A stretch of 64,000 nucleotides of DNA from DSVZ01 sp964568145 (GCA_964568145.1 CAZMOZ010000001.1:248001-312000); one strand, 5' to 3'; shown: positions 33,650 through 43,442, counted from the stretch's first letter. Notes: generated by a model from the letters alone, not told the origin. Translations and numbers: made by a program.

Positions 33650-36307
33650 ATGAACATGCGCTGGCGTTTAAACTGGATTCGACTGGCCTGCGCCGCAGGC
33701 TTGACGGGGGCTTGTCTGGCGCAGGAAGTCCTGCGGTTCCGGGAGCCGCGCGCCGCCGCCTACCGCCTCGAGACACCGGCGGCGGTCCGCGGCCTGGTGG
33801 CAGGACCGCAGTGGATTCGCGCCTGGCCGGCGGGCGGTTCCACCAACGGCCTGTGGCTGGGCAGCCAGGTGGTGCTGCAAGTGACCGCCACCAACCAACT
33901 GCGTGACCTGCTGGTCGGTCTGCCGCTGCGCGTCAGCGAAGTCCTCGAATCGAACGTCTTCGTGCTGCAAGCGCCCGATGCCGTCACCGCCGCCCGCGCG
34001 GCGGCGCAGCTCGCGGAATCTGACGCGGTGCTGGTCAGTCATCCCGAGCGGCGCCGGCCGGTGAGGCTGCACGGCGGCTACGCGCCGCGGCCCAACGACC
34101 CGCTGTTCCCCAAGCAGTGGCATCTCGAAAACCGCGACACCAACACCGCCGCCCGGCTGGGCTACGACCTGAACGTGCGCGCGGCGTGGCCGTTGACCCG
34201 CGGCGAGGGCGTGACCGTGGCCATCGGCGATGACGGGATGGAGGTGGACCACCCGGACCTGCTGATGAACGCCGCCGGCGCGCTGCACTACAACTTCTTC
34301 AACAGCACGGCCAACGGTTCCCACCCGAGCAGCAGTGCCGCGCATGGCACCGCTGTGGCGGGACTCATCGCGGCCCAGGCCGAATACAAACGTGGGGTCG
34401 TGGGCGTGGCGCCCGCAGCGCGGCTGGCCAGTTGGGTGATCTTCGACGCGGCGGACAACTACATCAGCGAGGTCCAGTCGCGCCGGATGTTCCAGTACGC
34501 GATGGATGCGGTGGCGGTGCAGAACCACAGTTGGGGCAACGCCCTGAGCCAGTTGCTGCCGGTGGGTCTGCTGGAAAGCCAGGGCATCGCCGCCGCGATT
34601 AGCCGCGGCCGGCAGGGCCGGGGCGTCATCATGGTGCGCGCGGCAGGCAACGAGCGCCTGCAGCTCAACGACGCCAATGACGACGGCTACGCGAACGATC
34701 CGCGCGTCATCACCGTCGGCGCCGTGCGGGCCAACGGCCAGGTGACCCGGTACTCGACCCCCGGCGCATGCGTGCTGGTGGCGGCCTTCAGCGCGGACAA
34801 GCGGGTGCAGCTCGACTCCGCGACCTGGACCGACTACCCCACGCTCACCACCACCGACCGGCGGGGCAGCCTGGGGTATAACGTGAACACGTTGGGCGGC
34901 TTCGCGGACTACGGCTTCGACTCCTCGGGATTCGACGGCACGTCGGGCTCCACGCCGCAAATCTCCGGTCTGTGCGCGCTGATCCTGAGCGCGAACCCAG
35001 TCCTGACCTGGCGCGACGTGCAGCAGGTGCTCCTCCACTCGGCCCGGCAACTGGATCCGGCCGACCCGGCGGTCCGCACCAACGGCGCCGGGCTGCGCGT
35101 GAGCCATAACGCGGGCTTCGGTGTGCCGGACGCGGCGCGGGCGGTGGCGCTCGCCCGGATGTGGAACCCACGCCCGCCGCGCATCGAAGTCACTGCGTCC
35201 AACCGTGATTGGCGCGCCATTCCCGATGACGGTCTGCGGGTGCGCATCACCGGGTCGCGCGTGCCGACGGCCCTGCAAGCCATCCCCGTCTGGCCGGCGG
35301 ACGGCTTGCACGCGGACGACCCGACCGACGTCGTGCCGCTCGTGGACGTGGGCCAAGCCTTGGAGCCGATCACGACCGACCTGACCGGCAAGGCCGCGTT
35401 GGTGCAGCGCGGGCAGAACTACTTCGTGGAGAAAATCCGCCACGCCGCCGCGGCGGGCGCGCGGTTCGTCATCATCTGGAACAACGTGGGCGCGACGGAA
35501 CGGGTGTTCATCCAGGATGTGGAGGCGCATTTCCTGCCCATCCCCACCGTGTTCATGGACCAGACCAGCGGCCAGGCTTTGCGGGACTGGCTGGCCACCG
35601 CCTCGGACGCGCGGGCGCAGATCGCGCTCGACAGCGTCAAGTTCAAGCTGCCGGTGTCCACGGCGCTGCAATGCGAGCACGTGACGCTGCGGGTGCGGAC
35701 CACACATCAACGGCGGGGCGACTTGCGAATCACGCTCGTGTCGCCAGCCGGCACGCGGAGCGTGTTGCAGCACTTCAACGAAGATGACGGCGCGCTGGAC
35801 GACTGGACCTACTCGAGCGTGCAGCACTTTTACGAGTCCAGCGTCGGTGACTGGCGGGTCGAAGTCAGTGACGAACAGGCGGGCGTGGTGGGCCACGTCA
35901 GCGCGCTCGACCTGACGGTGACCGGCGTGCCCATCGCGGACGACGACCGCGACGGGCTGGACGACAACTGGGAGCGCCAGCACTTCGGCGACCTGGCCGC
36001 GAAACCGGGCGAAGACCCGGATCGCGACGGCGCGAGCAACCTGCGCGAATCCTTGCTGGGCACCGACCCGAACGGGGCCGTGCCGCCGCTGAGCCTCGAA
36101 CTGGCGCTGTGGGACGAGCGCTTCTGGCGGCTGGCCTGGCCCACGACGCCGTACTCGCGCTACTGGCTGGAGGCCGCGGCGTTCGCCGCCGGGCCGTACG
36201 AAGTGGTGGGCGAAGTGACCGCGGAGTTCGGGCAGGCGGAATGGCTGCTGCCGGCCGGCCCGGCGCCGCTGCAGTTCTTCCGCGTCGAGGCGCTGGACCG
36301 TCGCTGA
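33650..36307 (+). CDS. Secreted kexin-like subtilisin protease with PA and P domains
   Basis: 885 residues. Signal MRWRLNWIRLACAAGLTGAC, then a prodomain to about 140. The S8 catalytic triad is Asp194 (AIGDDGMEVDHPDL), His232 (AHGTAVAG) and Ser432 (FDGTSGSTPQ). The DDG form of the Asp site, and a C-terminal P-domain (CEHVTLRVRTTHQRRGDL and VGDWRVEVSDE), are typical of the furin/kexin branch. A PA-type domain sits between (KAALVQRGQNYFVEKI). DRDGLDDNWERQHFG and DRDGASNLRESLLGTDPNG form Ca-binding, thrombospondin-3-like repeats. An extracellular processing or degradative protease. Confidence 0.88.
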   Translation: MNMRWRLNWIRLACAAGLTGACLAQEVLRFREPRAAAYRLETPAAVRGLVAGPQWIRAWPAGGSTNGLWLGSQVVLQVTATNQLRDLLVGLPLRVSEVLESNVFVLQAPDAVTAARAAAQLAESDAVLVSHPERRRPVRLHGGYAPRPNDPLFPKQWHLENRDTNTAARLGYDLNVRAAWPLTRGEGVTVAIGDDGMEVDHPDLLMNAAGALHYNFFNSTANGSHPSSSAAHGTAVAGLIAAQAEYKRGVVGVAPAARLASWVIFDAADNYISEVQSRRMFQYAMDAVAVQNHSWGNALSQLLPVGLLESQGIAAAISRGRQGRGVIMVRAAGNERLQLNDANDDGYANDPRVITVGAVRANGQVTRYSTPGACVLVAAFSADKRVQLDSATWTDYPTLTTTDRRGSLGYNVNTLGGFADYGFDSSGFDGTSGSTPQISGLCALILSANPVLTWRDVQQVLLHSARQLDPADPAVRTNGAGLRVSHNAGFGVPDAARAVALARMWNPRPPRIEVTASNRDWRAIPDDGLRVRITGSRVPTALQAIPVWPADGLHADDPTDVVPLVDVGQALEPITTDLTGKAALVQRGQNYFVEKIRHAAAAGARFVIIWNNVGATERVFIQDVEAHFLPIPTVFMDQTSGQALRDWLATASDARAQIALDSVKFKLPVSTALQCEHVTLRVRTTHQRRGDLRITLVSPAGTRSVLQHFNEDDGALDDWTYSSVQHFYESSVGDWRVEVSDEQAGVVGHVSALDLTVTGVPIADDDRDGLDDNWERQHFGDLAAKPGEDPDRDGASNLRESLLGTDPNGAVPPLSLELALWDERFWRLAWPTTPYSRYWLEAAAFAAGPYEVVGEVTAEFGQAEWLLPAGPAPLQFFRVEALDRR

Positions 36308-36421
36308 ACCCGGCAAGTTGGGCTCGTAGTGGGGCGGACGACCCCGTCCGCCTTGTGCCGCGGGGGACCCGCGCGCCGAAACAAGCGGCCATCTTCACCC
36401 GCTGGCTCAGATGCCAAGGCC

Positions 36422-36459
36422 AAAAAAAGAAACGGCGGTCCGTTTGAAAGACCGCCGTT
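36422..36459 (-). terminator. Rho-independent terminator of the downstream isomerase gene
   Basis: Read on the minus strand, the stem AACGGCGGTC / GACCGCCGTT (36459-36450 and 36440-36431) has a 9-base loop and is followed by TCTTTTTTT. It lies 20 bp after the isomerase stop, so it terminates that gene. Confidence 0.85.
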
Positions 36460-36479
36460 GGGAAAGCAGACGCTGTGAC

Positions 36480-37370
36480 TTACCTGCCGTGGTTCCTCAC
36501 GAACTCGATGCACTTCGTGACCTCGGGCAGGCTGTTGTCCCAGTTGTGCTCGTACTCGATGGAGATGTTGCCCGCGAAACCCTGCGCCTTGAGCTCATCC
36601 AGGCACTCCTTGATGCCCGAGACACCCGTGCCGAACGGCACATCGTGGGCGTCGCGTTTGCCGAACTCGTTCAGATCCTTCAAATGGCTGCTGACGATCC
36701 GGCCCTTCAGCACGCGCAACGCCTCGACCGGCTTGATGCCGGAGCGCGTCCAGTGCCCGGTGTCGGCGCAGGCGCCCAGCCGCTTGTCGCGTCCCTCGAC
36801 CAGCCCCGCGATGTAGTGCGGGCTCCAGACCTTGTAGTTTGGGTTCTTCATGTCGCCCGGGTGGTTGTGGAAGGCCACGCCGAGGTCGTACTCCCGGGCC
36901 AGTTTCTCGAGCAGATTGATCGCCTCCGCCGACTCGGTGGTCACGGCGTACAGGCCCATCTTTTTTGCGAAGTCGAAGACCTTGCGCGCCTCGGCTTCGT
37001 TGTTCGGGATGCCCACCACGCCGTAGTTCACGGCCTTGAGGCCATGCTGCAGGAGCCTGGCCTGCAGCTTGGCGATGACCGTGTCCACCTGCGGCGAGGC
37101 GTGGTCCACCTTAAGGTCGCCGTCTTCCTTGCTGAGCCGCTGGCCCGGATAGAATTCGATGACCTTCCCGCCGGCCTGTGCCGTTTTTTCGATGGCCTCG
37201 AACGCGGTGAACCGGTTGAAGGTGTAGGCCTGGCAGCCGATGGCCCAGCCGTTGACCTTGAACTCGTCGGGAATCTTCGGCTGGGCGGTGACGCGTGGCG
37301 CGGCCAGCGCGGTCAGGGCGGCCAGCGCCACGGCGCTCAAAAGGCGATTTCGATTCGGGGTGTTCTTCAT
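36480..37370 (-). CDS. Secreted TIM-barrel sugar isomerase/epimerase-like protein
   Basis: 296 residues from the ATG at 37370 (MKNTPNRNRLLSAVALAALT), with a signal peptide ending near PRVTAQ. Xylose-isomerase-like TIM barrel: WAIGCQAYTFNRFTAFEAIE, YDLGVAFHNHPGDM (HNH ligands), LGACADTGHWTRSG, RIVSSHLKDLNEFG, and NISIEYEHNWDN (Glu). These are the four metal-ligand positions of the AP_endonuc_2 sugar phosphate isomerase group. Typical of secreted verrucomicrobial and planctomycetal proteins, presumably acting on extracellular or periplasmic sugars. Confidence 0.85.
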   Translation of the reverse strand: MKNTPNRNRLLSAVALAALTALAAPRVTAQPKIPDEFKVNGWAIGCQAYTFNRFTAFEAIEKTAQAGGKVIEFYPGQRLSKEDGDLKVDHASPQVDTVIAKLQARLLQHGLKAVNYGVVGIPNNEAEARKVFDFAKKMGLYAVTTESAEAINLLEKLAREYDLGVAFHNHPGDMKNPNYKVWSPHYIAGLVEGRDKRLGACADTGHWTRSGIKPVEALRVLKGRIVSSHLKDLNEFGKRDAHDVPFGTGVSGIKECLDELKAQGFAGNISIEYEHNWDNSLPEVTKCIEFVRNHGR

Positions 37371-37596
37371 GACTTGATTTGATGGTCTTTGATTCCAAGC
37401 CCCGGCGGGCTCGTTGGCTGGCCGGGGCGTCTCGCCGAATAGCAACGCCGGGTGCCGCGCCTGTCAAAATCAAAACACCCACCGCGACCGGTCCGGGTGC
37501 AATTCAGTATCCGGCAGGCAGTCTTCGGCAGATAGGACGATGCTCCGGCGAGCCCGGTAATCTTCGGGGCGCGCAGACGTTCGCCCGCAGGCCTGT

Positions 37597-38061
37597 TCAA
37601 GTGGTCTTGCCCACCTCAGCCCCGAAGCGCTCCGCCAGCTTGCGGCGCCGGAATTCGAAGATGCGCTCCACGTCCCGGCGGACAAACAGGCGGTGCACCA
37701 GCCCGCCGCCGGGCACGGCGTAGCGCACGTGGTCGGTGCAGAGCGTGCCGCCGTCGCGTTCCGCGAAGCGGTGCTCATGCCGCCAGAGCCGGTACGGACC
37801 CCGCCGCTGCTCGTCCACAAAGCGATGCGGCGGTTCCCAGACGGTGATCTCGCTCTGCCAGCGCAGCGGCAGACCGTGGATCCGCAACCGGTAGTCAATG
37901 CGCAGCCCGGTCCGCATCTCGAACGGGCCGGGCGCGAGCACCTCGAAATGCAGCCAGTCCGGCGTGATCGCCTCCAGATTGCGAGCGTCCGCGAAGAACG
38001 GGAACACCTCGGCGCGCGGCCGTGGCAGCCAGAGTTCGCTGTGAAATTCGTGTACGGTCAT
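37597..38061 (-). CDS. SRPBCC (START-like) family protein
   Basis: 154 residues, cytoplasmic. The N-terminus MTVHEFHSELWLPRPRAEVF with FFADARNLEAITPDW is the standard start of SRPBCC ligand-binding/polyketide-cyclase-like proteins; RLRIHGLPLRWQSEITVWEPP and YRLWRHEHRFAERDGGT continue the beta sheet. The family includes hydrophobic-ligand carriers and SRPBCC proteins of unknown role; the ligand is not readable. Divergent from the photolyase, 310 bp apart. Confidence 0.78.
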   Translation of the reverse strand: MTVHEFHSELWLPRPRAEVFPFFADARNLEAITPDWLHFEVLAPGPFEMRTGLRIDYRLRIHGLPLRWQSEITVWEPPHRFVDEQRRGPYRLWRHEHRFAERDGGTLCTDHVRYAVPGGGLVHRLFVRRDVERIFEFRRRKLAERFGAEVGKTT

Positions 38062-38371
38062 TGTGGGTGAAGGCCGTCCGGAGCGGCACGGGCCAGGTTA
38101 GCCGGGTGGGTCGGCTGCGCAAATCACGCGTCTATTATCCGGGTATGCCAGTCCAGGCGTTGCCCGGCCGCGCGCCGGTTTTATCGGGCACAGGCGTGCG
38201 CCCTCCGCGCTCACTTGTGGTTTCGCCCAGCCGCACTAGTTTGATCGCCATGGCGCTGAATCGTTCCCCCTGGCCTGCGGCCCAATTCGCACAGCTCGCC
38301 GTGTCTGGCGTTGCCGGCGGCTGGCCGGCGGCGCCTGTCCCAAGCGGCGGCAAAGCGAGTTTTGCCCCGCA
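38062..38371. other. Divergent intergenic region
   Basis: 310 bp between the SRPBCC gene and phr. No repeat of the families found elsewhere and no RNA gene was seen. CTATTATCCGGG near 38130 is AT-richer but no promoter could be defined. Confidence 0.3.
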
Positions 38372-39817
38372 ATGACCGCGCCGGCCATCGTCTGGTTCCG
38401 GCTCGACCTGCGGCTGGCTGACAATCCGGCCCTCGAGGCTGCGGTGAAACGCGGTGGTCCGGTCATCCCGGTCTTCATCTGGGCACCGGACGAGGACGGC
38501 GACTGGCCGCCCGGCGCCGCTTCCCGCTGGTGGTTGCATCAGTCGCTGGCCGCGCTGGCGTCGGACCTCGAAACGCTCGGCTCGCGGCTGGTCATCCGCC
38601 GCGGCCCGTCGCTCGCCGCGTTGCGGGCCTTGACACGCGAGACTGGCGCCGGCGCGGTCTTTTGGAATCGCCGTTACGAGCCGGCGCTCATCGCCCGCGA
38701 CCAGGAGGTGCAAGCGGCGCTCCGCGCCGATGGTCTCGAAGTCGAAAACCGCAACAGCGCGCTGCTCTTCGAGCCGTCGGCCGTGGCGAACAAAGCCGGC
38801 CGGCCATTCCAAGTCTTCACGCCGTTCTGGCGGCATTGCCTTGCGCTGGCTGAACCAGCGCCACCGCTCCCCAAGCCGGCGTCGCTCAAGTCGCCGGCGC
38901 GCTGGCCCAAGTCCGGGCCGCTCGCCGCGCTGGCGCTCGAGCCGAAACCCGACTGGGCCGCCGGCCTGCGCGCCGCGTGGCAGCCCGGCGAGGCCGGGGC
39001 CGCAGCGAACCTCCGGCGCTTTTGCGAGGTGGCCTTCGCGCATTACGACGAGCGGCGCAACCGGCCCGACCTGCCGGGCACGTCGCGGCTTTCGCCGCAC
39101 TTGCACTTTGGCGAGATCGGCCCGCGCCAGGTCTGGCACGGTCTGCGCGACCGGGCGGAAGGCCGCGGCGTGGCCGCGGCCACCTGGCGCCGGAGCCAGT
39201 TTCTGGCGGAGATCGGCTGGCGCGAGTTCGCGCACCACCTGCTTCACCATTTTCCGCGCACGCCGGCCGAGCCGTTGCGCGCCGGGTTCGCGCGCTTTCC
39301 CTGGCGCAAAAATCCCGACTGGCTGCGCGCGTGGCAGCGCGGTCACACCGGTTACCCGATCGTGGACGCCGGGATGCGCGAGCTGTGGGCGACCGGCTGG
39401 ATGCACAACCGCGCACGCATGATCGTCGCCTCGTTTCTGGTGAAGGACCTGTTGCTGGACTGGCGCGCCGGCGCGCGGTGGTTCTGGGATACGCTCGTGG
39501 ATGCCGACCTCGCCAACAACACGCTCGGCTGGCAGTGGTCCGCCGGCTGCGGCGCCGACGCCGCGCCGTACTTCCGCATCTTCAACCCGGTCGGCCAGGG
39601 CGCGAAATTTGACCCGAGCGGCGATTACGTGCGGCGCTGGGTGCCGGAACTGGCGCGGCTTCCCGCGGCCTGGATTCACCAGCCCTCGGTGGCGCCGGCG
39701 GAAGTGCTGGCGAACGCGGGCGTGACGCTCGACGCAAATTACCCCCGGCCCGTCGTCAGCCACGCCATCGCCCGCGAAGTGGCGCTCGAAGCGCTGGCGA
39801 GGATCAAATCGCGCTGA
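38372..39817 (+). CDS. phrB: Deoxyribodipyrimidine photolyase (class I)
   Basis: Repairs UV cyclobutane pyrimidine dimers using light and FAD. 481 residues. The N-terminal Rossmann domain starts IVWFRLDLRLADNPAL. The FAD-binding helical domain shows LSPHLHFGEIGPRQVW, RSQFLAEIGWREFAHHLL, TGYPIVDAGMRELWATGWMH and TLVDADLANNTLGWQWSAG. These match the class I CPD photolyase group; a cryptochrome is the less likely alternative. Next to a DNA-repair-poor neighbourhood, so a stand-alone gene. Confidence 0.95.
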   Translation: MTAPAIVWFRLDLRLADNPALEAAVKRGGPVIPVFIWAPDEDGDWPPGAASRWWLHQSLAALASDLETLGSRLVIRRGPSLAALRALTRETGAGAVFWNRRYEPALIARDQEVQAALRADGLEVENRNSALLFEPSAVANKAGRPFQVFTPFWRHCLALAEPAPPLPKPASLKSPARWPKSGPLAALALEPKPDWAAGLRAAWQPGEAGAAANLRRFCEVAFAHYDERRNRPDLPGTSRLSPHLHFGEIGPRQVWHGLRDRAEGRGVAAATWRRSQFLAEIGWREFAHHLLHHFPRTPAEPLRAGFARFPWRKNPDWLRAWQRGHTGYPIVDAGMRELWATGWMHNRARMIVASFLVKDLLLDWRAGARWFWDTLVDADLANNTLGWQWSAGCGADAAPYFRIFNPVGQGAKFDPSGDYVRRWVPELARLPAAWIHQPSVAPAEVLANAGVTLDANYPRPVVSHAIAREVALEALARIKSR

Positions 39818-40010
39818 AGCGGAAGCTGGTGGGGCGCTGACGCTCACAACCGCCGCGACAGCGGGCAGTCGCCACGGTGACAGACGCCAGTGACTCGCCG
39901 GCGCCTTACGCTGACGCGCCGCGGGCTTGCGTGGAGCGGCAGAGCAGGGGAGAACTTGCAGCGGACAACGCGTTTGAAACTGCGGCTTGGCGCCGCCACA
40001 TTTCGTCACC

Positions 40011-40973
40011 ATGAAACGACGCGAATTTCTCCAAGGCTCCGCGGCCGCCGCGGCCATGTTGACCTGTTTTCCCTCCGGGCTGGCGGCGATGGCCCGCGAG
40101 CAGACGCCCGACCGGCTGGAACGCCGGGTGTTGGGGCGCACCGGCCGGATGCTGTCGGTCATCGGCTTCGGCGGGATCGTCGTGATGAACGCCACGCCGG
40201 CGGAGGCCAGCCAGCGCGTGCGCGAGGCCATCGAGGCCGGCGTGAACTACTTCGACGTCGCGCCCACTTACGGCGACGCCGAGGAAAAGCTCGGCCCGGC
40301 GCTGGAGCCGTTTCGCCGGGAGGTCTTCCTGGCCTGCAAGACCACCCAGCGGCGCGCGGCCGGGGCCACCGTCGAGCTGGAGCGTTCGTTGAAGCGGCTC
40401 CGCACCGACCATTTCGACCTCTACCAGTTCCATGCCGTCACCACGACCGGGGACGTGGAAACCATCTTCGACAAGGGCGGCGCGGCGGAGGCGTTCACGG
40501 CCGCGCGCCAGGCGGGCAAGGTGCGTTTCCTGGGCTTTTCCGCTCATTCCGTGGAGGCGGCGCTGGCGATGATGGACCGCTTCCATTTCGACACGATTCT
40601 GTTTCCGTTCAACTTCGCCACCTGGCACGCGGGTAACTTCGGTCCGTAGGTGCTTGCGCGGGCCAAAGAACAGGGTCTCGGCATCCTGGCCCTGAAGGCG
40701 ATGGCCAAAGGGCCGTGGCCGAAGGACGCGCCGCGCGCCTACCCGAAGTGCTGGTACGAGCCGCTCAGCGACCCGGCGGAGGCGAAGCTGGGCCTGCGCT
40801 TCACGCTGTCGCATCCCATCACGGCCGCCGTGCCGCCGGGGGACGACCGGCTCTTCCGCCTGGCGCTGGACCTGGCGAAGAACCTCGAGCCGCTGACCGA
40901 AGCCGAGGCCGCGGTGCTCAAGGAGCGGGCGCTCCAGGGCGAACCGATCTTCCGCTTCCCGCGGACGGCCTGA
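40011..40973 (+). pseudogene. Aldo/keto reductase, Tat-exported, interrupted by a nonsense codon
   Basis: Translation from ATG 40011 gives a twin-arginine signal (MKRREFLQGSAAAAAM), then LGRTGRMLSVIGFGG, NYFDVAPTYGDAEEKLG and DHFDLYQFHAV. The frame stops at TAG 40647-40649 after FATWHAGNFGP, and reading continues in the same frame without a shift: VLARAKEQGLGILALKAMAKG to FRFPRTA. A CAG-to-TAG change at a Gln usual in this family (FGPQVLAKA) explains it. Total length is about 320 residues, family-normal. Recent nonsense mutation, sequencing error or suppression are the options. Confidence 0.8.
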
Positions 40974-41025
40974 CTTCCGGGTTTGCCTTGCCGGGACGGA
41001 TGCGGCGGCGCAAAAAGGCGGCGCC

Positions 41026-43119
41026 ATGCCAGCCCGATTTTTCCGCGCCTGCCTCGCAGGATTGTTCGTAGTCCCGGTCTCCGCCGATCCGCTGCGCCTG
41101 CTGCCCGCCACCAACCGCGTGGGGCGTTTCGAGGTGCTTGAGCTGCGGCTCGAAGGTGTGGGCGAACACGCGGACCCATTCGACCCAGCGCAGGTGGCTG
41201 CCGTGGTCCACTTCACGCAAGCCGGCCAGACTTCGAGCGTACCGGCGTTCTTCGCGCAGGATTACCAGCGGCGGCGTGTCGGCGGCCGCGACTGGTTTCA
41301 TCCGCGCGGGCTGCCGGAATGGAAGGCGCGGTTTGCGCCGACGCAGACCGGCGAATTCACGACGGTGGCCGAGGTGCGCGATGCCCGCGGCATCCGGTGG
41401 TCGGAGCCGGTCCAGTTTGCCTGCGTGCCTTCCACGAACCACGGCTTCCTGCGGGTGAGCCGCGCGGACCCGCGCTGGCTGGAATTTAGCGACGGCCAGC
41501 CGTTTTTCCCGATCGGGCAAAATCTGGCCTTCATCGGCCCGCAGCAGCACTTCACGGTCACGCGGGCGGAGGATGTCTTCGGCAAGCTGGCCGCCAACGG
41601 CGCGAACTACCTGCGCATCTGGACTTGCTGCGAGGACTGGGCGCTGGCCATCGAGGCCCGCAAGAGCGCGTGGGGTCGCTCTTGGGAGCGGCGCGCGCCC
41701 GTGGTGCCGGTGCCCGGCGAACCGGGACGCCGCTGCGTGCTCCTGACCGACGCCACCACCGCGGTCAACCCGTCGCACGACGTCGCCTTGCGTCCGGCCA
41801 CGCGGTATGTCGTCACCGGCCGGCTGCGGGCGACGCCGGACAGTCGCGTGAAACTGGAGTTGCCGGGGCCGACTTCGGCGGACCTCACGCCGCTGACGCC
41901 GGAAACCTGGGCTTCGTTCTGCCATGAATTCACGACCGGCGCGAACGAGCACTGGCTGGCCGGCCTGCGCTTCAAGCTGGAAGGCGCGGGACCGGTCTGG
42001 CTGGCCGACCTTTCGTTGAAGGCGGCGGCCGGCGGGCCCGAGCTGCTCTGGGAAGCCGACGTGGACCGTCCCGTCCGCGGCTACTACAATCCGCTCGACT
42101 GCTTCTGGCTCGACGAGTTGCTCGCCACCGCGCAGCGACACGGCGTTTATCTCCAACTCTGCCTGCTGACGCGCGACTTGTACATGTCCGCGCTCAAAGA
42201 ACCCGCCAGCCCGGAGTATGACCGCGCGATCGCCGACGCGAGGAAGACTTTCCGGTACGCCGTGGCCCGGTGGGGGGCGTTCACCAGTGTGGCGGCGTGG
42301 GAGTACTGGAATGAAATGGACCCCGGCCTGCCCACCGATCGCTTTTACACGGAACTGGGCGGGTTTTTGGAACAAACCGACCCGTGGCGGCACCTGCGCA
42401 CCACCAGCACCTGGGGGCCTTCACCCAAGGACTGCCGGCATCCGAAGCTGGACTTCGCCGACGTGCATTTCTACTACCGGCCCGCGGATCACCCGCGCCT
42501 GCGCGACGAGGTCGAAGGCGTGCTGGACCGCGCGCGCTGGCTGCGGCAGCACGCGCCAGCCAAGCCCGCGCACCAGGGCGAGTCCGGCCTGGCCGACGAC
42601 CAATGGCGGATCACCGAGGAGATGAAGGAAAGCCGCTCGCTGGCGGACTTCCACAACATGCTCTGGGCCTCGGCCCTTTCGGGCACCACCGGCACGGCGC
42701 TCCCGTGGTGGTGGGAACGCCTCGACCAGCGCGACGCCTACGCGCATTACCAGCCGTTGAGCCGGTTCATCGCCGGCGTGCCGTGGAACAGCGGCGAAGT
42801 TCGCGCCTTCACCGGCGAAACCGCCGGCGACGCGGTACGGGTGGTCGGGCTGAGAACGGGCAGCGCAGCTTGGATCTGGTGCTTCCATCGCGCCGCGGCC
42901 TGGAAACACATCGTCACGGCGGGGCAAACCCCGTCGCCGGTCCGCAACGTGGCGGTCAATGTGGAAGGGCTGAGCGACGGTGAGTACGCCGTCTCGTGGT
43001 GGGACACTCGCACCGGGCAGATTCTGACCAGCGCCGCGGCCACGGTTCGGGACGGCCGGCTGGCCGTGACCACGCCGGACTTCACGCATGACGTGGCCTT
43101 GCAGTTGCGCCGGCGCTGA
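41026..43119 (+). CDS. Secreted glycoside hydrolase, DUF5060 plus GH5-like TIM barrel
   Basis: 697 residues with signal MPARFFRACLAGLFVVPVSA. An N-terminal DUF5060 beta domain (about 20-125; HADPFDPAQVAAVVHFTQ, PEWKARFAPTQTGEF) leads into a cellulase-like TIM barrel (about 140-600): FFPIGQNLAFI, YWNEMDPG with the proton-donor Glu and HQGESGLADDQWR with the candidate nucleophile Glu. A beta domain ends it. Probable extracellular beta-glycanase; substrate (cellulose, mannan, agarose-like) cannot be assigned. The GTTAAA hairpin follows. Confidence 0.82.
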   Translation: MPARFFRACLAGLFVVPVSADPLRLLPATNRVGRFEVLELRLEGVGEHADPFDPAQVAAVVHFTQAGQTSSVPAFFAQDYQRRRVGGRDWFHPRGLPEWKARFAPTQTGEFTTVAEVRDARGIRWSEPVQFACVPSTNHGFLRVSRADPRWLEFSDGQPFFPIGQNLAFIGPQQHFTVTRAEDVFGKLAANGANYLRIWTCCEDWALAIEARKSAWGRSWERRAPVVPVPGEPGRRCVLLTDATTAVNPSHDVALRPATRYVVTGRLRATPDSRVKLELPGPTSADLTPLTPETWASFCHEFTTGANEHWLAGLRFKLEGAGPVWLADLSLKAAAGGPELLWEADVDRPVRGYYNPLDCFWLDELLATAQRHGVYLQLCLLTRDLYMSALKEPASPEYDRAIADARKTFRYAVARWGAFTSVAAWEYWNEMDPGLPTDRFYTELGGFLEQTDPWRHLRTTSTWGPSPKDCRHPKLDFADVHFYYRPADHPRLRDEVEGVLDRARWLRQHAPAKPAHQGESGLADDQWRITEEMKESRSLADFHNMLWASALSGTTGTALPWWWERLDQRDAYAHYQPLSRFIAGVPWNSGEVRAFTGETAGDAVRVVGLRTGSAAWIWCFHRAAAWKHIVTAGQTPSPVRNVAVNVEGLSDGEYAVSWWDTRTGQILTSAAATVRDGRLAVTTPDFTHDVALQLRRR

Positions 43120-43140
43120 GGTGGGCGTGGCTGGATAAAA

Positions 43141-43216
43141 GGGTGAAAAACGTGAAAGGTTAAATGGTGCCTGCGGTCCGGGCCGTTTCACGATTCAACC
43201 ATTTTAACCTGTTTAA
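43141..43216. repeat. AT-rich inverted repeat (GTTAAA/TTTAAC hairpin)
   Basis: GGTTAAATGGT (43158-43168) pairs with AACCATTTTAACC (43197-43209). It lies 21 bp after the glycosidase stop and may terminate its transcript. The same theme with different spacing occurs at 26.65 kb. Confidence 0.45.
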
Positions 43217-43309
43217 CGAGGCCCAGTAAACCGCCTGCCCGGTGTTTACTTTGCCTGCCGTTTCGGGCAAGCATACCGGCAGGTCGCGGGCAGCTGCGAC
43301 GCAAACGGC

Positions 43310-43394
43310 GGGCGCGTGGTGGAATTGGCAGACACGAGGGACTTAGGATCCCTTGGCAGACGCCGTGCAGGTTCAAGTCCTGTCGCGCCCACCA
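43310..43394 (+). tRNA. tRNA-Leu(UAG)
   Basis: 85 nt with encoded CCA. Acceptor GGGCGCG / CGCGCCC; anticodon stem AGGGA / TCCCT encloses CTTAGGA with anticodon TAG. Long variable arm and T-arm present. Reads CUN, mainly CUA/CUG. Followed after 48 bp by tsaD. Confidence 0.95.
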
Positions 43395-43442
43395 AACTCG
43401 TGGCACTTGCCCGCCACACCCCGGCCGCTCAACTTCCAGGCA

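Noticed and set aside
33668..36316. Long open frame opposite the kexin-like protease (882 codons)
   Set aside because: Same shadow effect; the forward protein has a catalytic triad and domain order.
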